A DNA stretch of 64,000 bases, from NCBI GenBank assembly GCA_947184155.2, contig CAMXCT020001768.1:62001-126000 (forward strand), read 5' to 3'. The position numbers and the translations under genes are program-made. Position 1 is the stretch's first letter. Each line of letters starts with the position of its first letter. The notes beneath the pieces are model-generated. The model did no database searches, was not told the origin of the DNA, and saw only the letters and a program-made list of their open reading frames with translations. The stretch comes from Cladocopium goreaui (Eukaryota; Sar; Dinophyceae; Suessiales; Symbiodiniaceae). This document shows positions 55,541 through 62,497 of the stretch, in pieces.

Positions 55541-57405
55541 CGGAGGAACCTGTGTTTGGCACACTGTACTCGGCCGACGACGACGCGTTATGGTCCTCGT
55601 TGGTTATTCCTCGTCAGGTGGTAATGGAGGTGAAGGATTTGGTGCCCCCAGGAGAGGAAATAGAAGAAGGTTGGACCGCTTTTTGGGTGACAGACGTCCG
55701 CGTTGGTGCCTCTTTAGGGATAGAATTGGAGGCAAAGTTTGTGGGCACAGCCGTGAAGTCACTTGCAACCAAGTTGTCAAGCTTGTTCAATCGAAGGGTT
55801 GGGATTTTGCACCTTTGCCCAACCTATCCTTGCCCAATGGACACGCCGGGTGTGCATGGCCACGTCAACAAGTTCAGGTTGATACAAGTGGAGGAGTTCG
55901 GGGCCGACTACGTGTCAGCCCATGGACAACGCCAACTCAAGAAATGGTCAGGACTGGACGAAGAGGACGACGCAGAGGCCGATGGGCCGCCTGGAGGAGA
56001 GACATCAGATGGAGGAATCCGCCGGCCTGCCTTGAGGCCAGCACGTGCCGCTGTCCCCAAAGCTGGGGCCAGCTTGGGCAAGGATGTTGCCGCGAAAGAG
56101 GAAGATGCTCCGAGACGGGTAGGAGTAGGCACTCCTCCATTGGAGACTATCTCACGAGAAGAGCTGAGGAGGAAGCTAGAGAAGTCGCGACAGAGGATCC
56201 TTGGCGAAAAGCACAGGGATGGTGGCGCTGGCCGTGCGGCCGTGCGCAGCAACCAACCATTGGAGGTTCATTCAAGCGACTCTGCATCGCCCGGCTATTC
56301 CGCCTCTGTGTTGGACGATGCGCTGGTCCCGGGGATCGAGCTGCCGCCTGCACAGGAGGAGCGCAAGCAGCGGGTTGGCCGAGAGAAGCGGAGGAGCCGG
56401 AGCAAGAAGGCTTCTGGACGCCCCTCCAAGGAGGGTCTGCTGGCTATAAAAGATGGTACTATGACAACCTTGCAGAGCCAGCTAGTGCAGAGAGCCTCGG
56501 AGTCAGCGCAGAAGATGAGGAAACGCAAGAAGGAGAAGGACAAGAAGGAGAGCTCCAGCAAAGGGCTCTTGAAGATCCTTACCAAGGCCATGAAGGGGAA
56601 GAAGGAGGATTCCAAGAAAAGGAAAAGGAAGAAGAAGCGTTTGAAAGAAGAAGGAGGTTCCCCCGGCGGAGGATCCGACGACTCGGGGACAGGCAGTTCC
56701 GGGTCAAGTTACACAGCCTCGTCGAGCGAGTCATCGGGCGAGGCGGAGAAGGACTTGGATCCCCCTTTGAGGAAGCGTTCCAAAACCAAGCCAGGGTCGG
56801 TTTTACAGATGTTGGTCAACCATGCCAGGGCTCAGCTCGACACCACCAACAAAGTTTCAGCAAAAGAAGAAGACAACCCGACAATGGGGGTGAGAATCGC
56901 GAGCTATTTCAGCATTGTGATTCGACCCCAGCTGACTGGCAGTATGAATCAACAGAGGGAGATGCACCACTTGAGCAACGCGATAGATTTGCTCCGACAG
57001 GGGCAGCTGGATCGGTTGGGAGATCTTTTGGCTTCCCGTTTTATCAGCATTCATCAGTCGCTGATAGACGGGAATTGGAGCTCAGCCCGATTTTTGGAAA
57101 TCATGCCCATGGAGGAGATGTCTGCAGCCGACAGTTCAGTGGTACTGTCAGCGCGGAAGCATGCCAAGCTGAATGCCAAGGTGACCAACCCCGATCTGTC
57201 GAACACCTGGCGTGGACCCGCAAAAGGAAAAGGGAAGAACAAGTGGAGCACGTGGCACGAGAGCGAGGGCACCGCCGAGGGCAAAGGAAAAGGCAAGAAA
57301 GGAGGAAAAGGCAAGGGCAAACCGCGTTCATGGTGGACGAGCGCATGGCAGGGAGATGCAGATCCCGAGCAAGGCAAGAAAAAGGAGAAACCGCAGGACA
57401 AGTGA
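55537..57405 (+). CDS. retrotransposon ORF2: Gag-like protein
   Basis: 622 codons. The first ~110 residues look globular (LYSADDDALWSSLVIPRQVV, then hydrophobic strands). The middle is acidic and then very Lys-rich, with SKKRKRKKKRLKEE and a Ser/Gly linker. A second globular part, about residues 445-560, is Leu-rich helical (SNAIDLLRQGQLDRLGDLLA), a capsid-like position and character. The tail has KGKGK/GKGKKGGKGKGK repeats. This order suits a Gag with RNA-binding tail. No family domain is recognised with certainty. It overlaps the open Pol frame throughout; Pol is in the -1 frame relative to it. Confidence 0.6.
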   Translation: MTEEPVFGTLYSADDDALWSSLVIPRQVVMEVKDLVPPGEEIEEGWTAFWVTDVRVGASLGIELEAKFVGTAVKSLATKLSSLFNRRVGILHLCPTYPCPMDTPGVHGHVNKFRLIQVEEFGADYVSAHGQRQLKKWSGLDEEDDAEADGPPGGETSDGGIRRPALRPARAAVPKAGASLGKDVAAKEEDAPRRVGVGTPPLETISREELRRKLEKSRQRILGEKHRDGGAGRAAVRSNQPLEVHSSDSASPGYSASVLDDALVPGIELPPAQEERKQRVGREKRRSRSKKASGRPSKEGLLAIKDGTMTTLQSQLVQRASESAQKMRKRKKEKDKKESSSKGLLKILTKAMKGKKEDSKKRKRKKKRLKEEGGSPGGGSDDSGTGSSGSSYTASSSESSGEAEKDLDPPLRKRSKTKPGSVLQMLVNHARAQLDTTNKVSAKEEDNPTMGVRIASYFSIVIRPQLTGSMNQQREMHHLSNAIDLLRQGQLDRLGDLLASRFISIHQSLIDGNWSSARFLEIMPMEEMSAADSSVVLSARKHAKLNAKVTNPDLSNTWRGPAKGKGKNKWSTWHESEGTAEGKGKGKKGGKGKGKPRSWWTSAWQGDADPEQGKKKEKPQDK

Positions 57406-60400
57406 GAAGTCCAGCGGACATTGCTTGGGGGTCGACAAATTCTAATGAGGCGCTGGGTGCAGTACCCGTGCAGCCGGCCTTGTTTAAAGAGGTGGTGAGC
57501 CAGTGCACTAGCTACAGTAAACTTGGGTGTGCGCTGTGCTGGCTGCTGAGGGCCGGGCATGGCAGCGCCTTGTTGGGCGATGAATTGAAAGAGCTGGTTG
57601 ACGACTGGTTTTCAATGAGTGTCGCCAAGGCTCGGTTGGGCCGTCGAGGACGACATGGCTCGACTTTCCCTTTGAGAGAGGGGGACTTGCATGGTGTGTT
57701 AGACCGGATCCGTTCACTTTCCTTGCAGGAAGCTACAGCTGAAGGGTTTGTGGCATGCTGGAGGATTGAGGCTTGGACATATGTTACCGCTTGCTGCTTG
57801 AACCGTGTCGCTGGGTTTGCACCCGTGCTGACTCAGGGACGTTGGACGTCAATTGAACGTCGTGCGATTGGCAGCATTGCAGCCGCAGTGCGACGCCGCT
57901 GCGCTGGTGACGTAGGGTTGGAGCCGTTGAGCGAGATGGCGTGGCAAAAGGAGCTGTGCGGCAAACAGGTTAGTTATTCAGGGGAGGAAATCTCTGTCTG
58001 TTATCAGTTATCTTGGGATCAGGTAGTACCTGCATTACCACCAGAAGAGCATGGTGGCTGTGTCAACGCGTTGGATTGGGTAGGTCCTGCAACCCGTGAT
58101 TTCCTCCTTCATCCCTCCAAGCTTCTCAGAGATCCAGACACAGTAGAGTTGCCTAGGTTGCCGGGTAAGGTCCATGTGGTAGAGGCTGATCGAATGAGGA
58201 TTGCTTTTGAATTAGTCCGTAGAAATATTTGCGATTGGGTTCCGCTGGAAAAGGTTTATTCAATAAATGGGGTGAAGATTCTTAATGGCTTGTTTGGGGT
58301 TAAGAAATCAACAACCTTGAATGACGGACGCCCTGTACTTCGGCTCATCATGAACTTGACAGGGTCAAATTCAACGCAGTTGCAGTTGGAAGGAGGCTGC
58401 CGTTCACTTCCTATGATAACTAGCTGGCAGAGCATCATTTTGGAAGGAGATTCTCAACTTGAATTGTTTCAAAGTGATATGTCTTCGGCTTTTTACCTGT
58501 TCCGAATTCCCGATTGCTGGAAACCACATCTAGCTTTCAACATCATTGCCTCTGGATTGGATCTAGGACTTGACGATGATCGACAATTTGCGCTTTCATG
58601 TGCAGTGATTCCAATGGGATGGCTTAATTCAGTAGGAGTGATGCAGGAGATTTCTGAGAACTTACTGAAACAAAAGAAGCTCAATAGACTCAACCAAGTC
58701 ATGCGGGGTAAACATTTGCCTATTTGGTTCAATCAATTACTCACAGAAGCAACTACAGCAGAACGATGTTGGTGGCATGTATATCTTGACAATTTTTGTG
58801 CTGGAGAAAGAATTGACCCCTATCATCCAGGGGTATCTGGCAAAATGTGCCATGATGCGGCAGAGAATGCGTGGCGTGATGCAGGCGTAGTCTCTAGTGA
58901 GAAGAAACGGATTTCAGCTGCGTCCAGGGTAGCAGAACTGGGTGCTGAAATTGATGGAGAATTAAAAACTCTGGGGGTATCCACGGAGAAGGTTTGCAAA
59001 ATTGCGGTGGCTACTCTTTGGCTGCTGAAGCAACGTTTGTTGAACAAGAAACAGCTTCAGATTCTAGCGGGGCGCTGGGTGTTCGTCTTGCAATTTCGAC
59101 GTCCAGCCATGGTGATTTTTGACAAAGTGTGGAAGGTGATTGGTGGTTCAATTAGAGTGACTAGGGATTTGCGGCTTGCAGCCAAACGAGAGATGTTTAG
59201 TGTGATGTTGTTGTCACCGCTGCTTCACTGCAACCTGGGTGCAGAGTGCAGTGAAGCGGTGGTTGCAACTGATGCTTCTGAAACAGGTGGCGCTGTGGGG
59301 ATTTCGTCTGAATTGACTAGCGTTGGCCGAGATTTTGTGGCAACGGCAGAAACAATGGAGCAACTTGATGAGGCACTAGCGGCGCCAATTTTAATTATTA
59401 GTCTTTTTAACGGCATAGGTGGAGCCTTTCGTTGTTATGACATTGCAGGAGTTTTGCCCATGGGTCGGATTGCAGTGGACATTGACAAAGCGGGTAACCG
59501 CATTACAGAGAAGCGATGGCCTGGAACTGAGATTTATTTGGACATTAGGAGCATTGATGCAGAAATAGTGCAGAGTTGGGCTCGCCGCTATCTTCGCATA
59601 GCGGAAGTGCATGTTTGGGCCGGCTTTCCATGCAATGATCTCTCGTCGGCACGGGCAGGCCGCATGAATCTGGACGGGCCAGCCAGTATTTTATTTTGGG
59701 AAGTTCCCAGGGTGTTGAAACTGGTGAAAGACAATTTTGGAGAACATGTTATTGTCAAGTATGTGTTGGAGAATGTTGCAAGCATGGACCGAGAAGCCAC
59801 TGAAGAGATTAGCACAGAAATGGGGAGCACCCCCTACTTACTTGACCCCGTCCAAGCGGTGCCGATGCGGCGGCCTCGCTACTGTTGGAGTTCAGAAATA
59901 CTTGAAAGCGTTTTTCCTGACATTCAAGTTTTCCCAAAAGCATACTGGAAAGAAGTTGTAGCAGAGGCAGAGTATCCGCTCACTGAACAATGGCTTGAAC
60001 CCGATCATGAATGGAAAGGGGAGCAACAACATGCCGTGTTTCCAACATGTATGAAATGTGTTCCGAAACTTTCTCCTCCTTATAAACCTGCTGGGATTGA
60101 ACGGTGTTCGCCCAGTGTGTTGGAGCGCTGGACAGAAGACAAATTCAGATATCCGCCATATCAATACCGGCCCGAGTTTATCATCTCTACACCTCATACC
60201 TGGAGGTTGCTGAGCGCTTCAGAAAAAGAGCTTCTGATGGGGTTCGGTTTCGGACACACTCAGGTAGCATGGGCAGCTTCTGCGGCAAAACAGAATCCAC
60301 AAGGATTTGATGACGCTAGGCATACTGGATTGGGAGAATCTTTTAGCATCATCTCTTTTGCAATTTGGGCTGTGGTTTTGAGCAAACACTTTTTGCCAAC

Positions 60401-60968
60401 GGTCCCCTTTCGACATTTGGTTGGGCGCATGGGGTTGGCGCCCGGATTCCGTGCACCTTTACGGTTCACGGCACCTTTGAAACGTTGTTTGCAATATGGT
60501 TGTCTTTCAATCCCCCCGGCAGTTTACAATGATGGTATGGGAAAACTGAATAGGCTTTTACTTCGCAAGACTAATCACACAGGGTCTGACGTAAGGTTGG
60601 CATCAGGTGAAATCATTGGGGGAAAAGTTTTCCCTCGGCAATCTGTAGCGTCGGCATGGTGGCTCTGGCAGGACATTTTCTCAAAGCGTTGGGAATTCAA
60701 GGCTCATATTAATGTGTTGGAGATGCGTGCAATTTTATTGGGGGTAAAGCATCAGATTGAGAAACTGGGTTTTGCTGATAAACGTATTGTCCAACTCTCT
60801 GACTCTTTTGTTTGCATTAGCATAATTTCAAAGGGGCGCACCAGCAGTGATCAACTTTCCAGGGTGTTGCGGATAATCAACTGTTTATTGTTGGCACATG
60901 GGTTACAACTTGTCATGGGGCATGTAGACTCCTCTGACAACCCGACGGATAAGGGGTCAAGATTGTGA
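57330..60968 (+). CDS. retrotransposon Pol: RT, RNase H and nested C5-cytosine methyltransferase
   Basis: The frame is open from 55512, but coding character starts near the end of ORF2. 57330 is the nearest in-frame ATG, and -1 frameshifting from ORF2 is the alternative. Domains: unknown N-terminal part to ~58190; RT ~58200-59110, with DMSSAFYLF (motif A, Asp at 58476), IPMGWLNSVGVMQ (motif B) and WWHVYLDNF (motif C, 58782-58793, YLDN instead of YxDD); first RNase H strand VVATDASETGGAVG (Asp at 59271); methyltransferase ~59385-60395, with SLFNGIGG (motif I), GFPCNDLS (motif IV, Cys at 59631), LENVAS (VI), PMRRPRYCW (VIII) and GLGESFSI (X); then the rest of RNase H, with HINVLEMRA (Glu at 60720), LSDSF (Asp at 60801) and HVDSSDNPTDKGSR. 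Confidence 0.85.
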   Translation: MVDERMAGRCRSRARQEKGETAGQVRSPADIAWGSTNSNEALGAVPVQPALFKEVVSQCTSYSKLGCALCWLLRAGHGSALLGDELKELVDDWFSMSVAKARLGRRGRHGSTFPLREGDLHGVLDRIRSLSLQEATAEGFVACWRIEAWTYVTACCLNRVAGFAPVLTQGRWTSIERRAIGSIAAAVRRRCAGDVGLEPLSEMAWQKELCGKQVSYSGEEISVCYQLSWDQVVPALPPEEHGGCVNALDWVGPATRDFLLHPSKLLRDPDTVELPRLPGKVHVVEADRMRIAFELVRRNICDWVPLEKVYSINGVKILNGLFGVKKSTTLNDGRPVLRLIMNLTGSNSTQLQLEGGCRSLPMITSWQSIILEGDSQLELFQSDMSSAFYLFRIPDCWKPHLAFNIIASGLDLGLDDDRQFALSCAVIPMGWLNSVGVMQEISENLLKQKKLNRLNQVMRGKHLPIWFNQLLTEATTAERCWWHVYLDNFCAGERIDPYHPGVSGKMCHDAAENAWRDAGVVSSEKKRISAASRVAELGAEIDGELKTLGVSTEKVCKIAVATLWLLKQRLLNKKQLQILAGRWVFVLQFRRPAMVIFDKVWKVIGGSIRVTRDLRLAAKREMFSVMLLSPLLHCNLGAECSEAVVATDASETGGAVGISSELTSVGRDFVATAETMEQLDEALAAPILIISLFNGIGGAFRCYDIAGVLPMGRIAVDIDKAGNRITEKRWPGTEIYLDIRSIDAEIVQSWARRYLRIAEVHVWAGFPCNDLSSARAGRMNLDGPASILFWEVPRVLKLVKDNFGEHVIVKYVLENVASMDREATEEISTEMGSTPYLLDPVQAVPMRRPRYCWSSEILESVFPDIQVFPKAYWKEVVAEAEYPLTEQWLEPDHEWKGEQQHAVFPTCMKCVPKLSPPYKPAGIERCSPSVLERWTEDKFRYPPYQYRPEFIISTPHTWRLLSASEKELLMGFGFGHTQVAWAASAAKQNPQGFDDARHTGLGESFSIISFAIWAVVLSKHFLPTVPFRHLVGRMGLAPGFRAPLRFTAPLKRCLQYGCLSIPPAVYNDGMGKLNRLLLRKTNHTGSDVRLASGEIIGGKVFPRQSVASAWWLWQDIFSKRWEFKAHINVLEMRAILLGVKHQIEKLGFADKRIVQLSDSFVCISIISKGRTSSDQLSRVLRIINCLLLAHGLQLVMGHVDSSDNPTDKGSRL
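59385..60395 (+). CDS. C5-cytosine DNA methyltransferase domain (within Pol)
   Basis: All core motifs for a functional enzyme are present in the canonical order I-IV-VI-VIII-X: SAM loop FNGIGG, catalytic Pro-Cys in GFPCNDLS, Glu of ENV, Arg-x-Arg in RRPRY, and the GESFS motif X. GFPCNDLS and LENVAS are closer to the DNMT3/Dcm style (PCNDLS is typical of DNMT3) than to maintenance DNMT1. No target-recognition domain is obvious beyond the ~150 residues between VIII and X. It transfers a methyl group from S-adenosylmethionine to cytosine C5. Host-derived DNMTs in dinoflagellate retrotransposons have been published (de Mendoza and co-workers, 2018, from memory). Confidence 0.85.
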
Positions 60969-61903
60969 TGAAATATGTCTTGCTCGCTGGCAGATTCAGC
61001 CGAGCAGAGCGGGCCAAGCGACGGGCTCGAATCAATCTTGATGACGCTGGATTGAGCGAAAAGACCAGAAGTCGATACTATGTGGCACTTAGAAAGTTGA
61101 TACCTTATTTTGAACAGGTCGAATCCCCGCAGCAGCTGGATGTTTGGATGTCACGCTGGGTCCGTCGAATGTGGAAAGACGGAGAGCCCTCACTCACAGT
61201 GGGGGATGGACTTAGTAGCTTGTCATTTTTTCAGCCCTGGACAAAAAGATTGGTACCACATGCCTGGCGTCTTTTCGCCACATGGCGAAAAATTGAAATT
61301 CCGAATCGCGCTCCTCCCTTGACAAAGCCAATCGTGTACAGCCTTTCTGCGTATGAGTGGCAGATGGGAAATTATGAGATGTCTTGCCTTTTGCTCCTTG
61401 GGTTTCACTGTTTACTCCGTACAGGAGAACTCCTCAAACTGCAGTGTTCCGATTTTAGTCTGGGAGCCCGTTCCGGAATTGTTGCTTTGAAGGATACCAA
61501 ATCAGGTCGTAGAAATAGTGTCAACGAAATGGTAAGCATTACAGACATTACAACGTTGGAAGTGGTGCGATGTTTTGTTGACAGGCGCCGAACAGCCAGG
61601 TCCTTGCACTGGACAATTTGGTCAGGTTCTTCTGCCCAGTTTCGAGTGCGTTTCAATCAGTTGATGAAGTTGTTTCATCTTGAGCATTTACTTTTTCGTC
61701 CTTACAGCCTCAGACGAGGAGGAGCAACTCTGACATTTCAACAATCCAAATCCATGGAGGCCACGCTCCTTCGTGGAAGGTGGGAGAGTAGTCGAGTTGC
61801 TAAACTTTATATCAATGATGCGTTATCTCACCTTCCTTCCATCAAAATGTCCGAAAAATCCCGTCGTATGCTTTTGAAATTCAATTTTGCGACACTTCAA
61901 TAA
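60968..61903 (+). CDS. retrotransposon tyrosine recombinase
   Basis: 311 codons from the ATG at 60968, which shares its A with the Pol stop (TGATG). N-terminal SAM-like helical part, then the catalytic core: LLRTGELLKL (first Arg), a KDTKSGRR lysine hairpin, PYSLRRGGATL (H/Y-x-x-R box; the usual His is Tyr here), GRWESSRVAKLYI (Trp at the His/Trp position and the Tyr nucleophile in LYI). This is the integrase of DIRS-order elements; it joins a circular DNA intermediate to the target without duplication. Confidence 0.85.
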   Translation: MKYVLLAGRFSRAERAKRRARINLDDAGLSEKTRSRYYVALRKLIPYFEQVESPQQLDVWMSRWVRRMWKDGEPSLTVGDGLSSLSFFQPWTKRLVPHAWRLFATWRKIEIPNRAPPLTKPIVYSLSAYEWQMGNYEMSCLLLLGFHCLLRTGELLKLQCSDFSLGARSGIVALKDTKSGRRNSVNEMVSITDITTLEVVRCFVDRRRTARSLHWTIWSGSSAQFRVRFNQLMKLFHLEHLLFRPYSLRRGGATLTFQQSKSMEATLLRGRWESSRVAKLYINDALSHLPSIKMSEKSRRMLLKFNFATLQ

Positions 61904-61932
61904 TGAAGCGTGGTCACTTTGTTGGGAAGCGT

Positions 61933-62165
61933 GGATAATGACTGGGAAATAAGAACTTCTTCAAATGCTGATTCCGAAATCGTGCATTTGTGTCTTCTGC
62001 TTGGAAGAAAATCATTCCCTGCATGGGGAAGGTACATAAGTCAGTTTCAAAGATGCCTGCAAGGGCATGGACGATAAAGATCTTTGAATTCAACAGGTCG
62101 AGACACGAGTCTCTTTTGCAAGACCTTCGTCTTGGCGGCATGAAAACAAGCTGAGAGCGAGCACA
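61933..62165 (+). repeat. split direct repeat B1
   Basis: 233 bp, one mismatch to B2. Begins GGATAATGACTGGG, ends GAGCGAGCACA directly against A2. Confidence 0.9.
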
Positions 62166-62242
62166 AGATAGTTCCTTGAACGGTTTGTGAGAGAGATTCA
62201 GTGTTTAAATGCTGCTCATTGCTCTTTAGGCTCTCAGGTTTC
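62166..62242 (+). repeat. split direct repeat A2
   Basis: 77 bp. B1-A2 recreates the junction that an end-to-end circle of the element would have (GCACA|AGATAG). Confidence 0.9.
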
Positions 62243-62251
62243 CCCCCTCTC

Positions 62252-62266
62252 CCTCCACAGTGGAGG
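62252..62266. repeat. 15-base palindrome at the A2-B2 boundary
   Basis: CCTCCAC-A-GTGGAGG, perfect 7-base stem. It lies in the 22-bp spacer between A2 and B2 and takes in the first two bases of B2. Confidence 0.8.
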
Positions 62267-62497
62267 ATAATGACTGGGAAATAAGAACTTCTTCAAATGC
62301 TGATTCCGAAATCGTGCATTTGTGTCTTCTGCTTGGAAGAAAATCATTCCCTGCATGGGGAAGGTACATAAGTCAGTTTCAAAGTTGCCTGCAAGGGCAT
62401 GGACGATAAAGATCTTTGAATTCAACAGGTCGAGACACGAGTCTCTTTTGCAAGACCTTCGTCTTGGCGGCATGAAAACAAGCTGAGAGCGAGCACA
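62265..62497 (+). repeat. split direct repeat B2
   Basis: 233 bp. Its end GAGCGAGCACA marks the right end of the element; satellite follows immediately. Confidence 0.9.

Larger units (their letters stand above)
54734..62497 (+). mobile_element. DIRS/Ngaro-like tyrosine-recombinase retrotransposon with C5-DNA methyltransferase
   Basis: 7764 bp. Order: A1 repeat, ORF1 (zinc-finger basic protein), Gag-like ORF2, Pol (RT, RNase H split by a cytosine-C5 methyltransferase), tyrosine recombinase, then B1-A2-B2. Split direct repeats plus a tyrosine recombinase and no integrase define the DIRS order. The flanks rejoin to an uninterrupted satellite monomer (TAGTCTA + ATTTATAG), so there is no target-site duplication. 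All frames are open and repeats differ at 2 of 310 positions, so the copy looks young and possibly competent. It lies in sense orientation in an HPPK-DHPS intron. Confidence 0.9.

Noticed and set aside
55512-57329. The Pol frame is open for a further 1.8 kb upstream, giving an apparent 1818-residue protein
   Set aside because: It starts with GTG, not ATG, and over this stretch its composition is an out-of-frame shadow of ORF2 (Arg/Gly-rich, no domains). Coding character begins only near the end of ORF2.
54734-62497. LTR retrotransposon (Ty3/Ty1 type)
   Set aside because: No integrase or aspartic protease was seen; ends are split A/B repeats rather than LTRs, there is a tyrosine recombinase and no target duplication.
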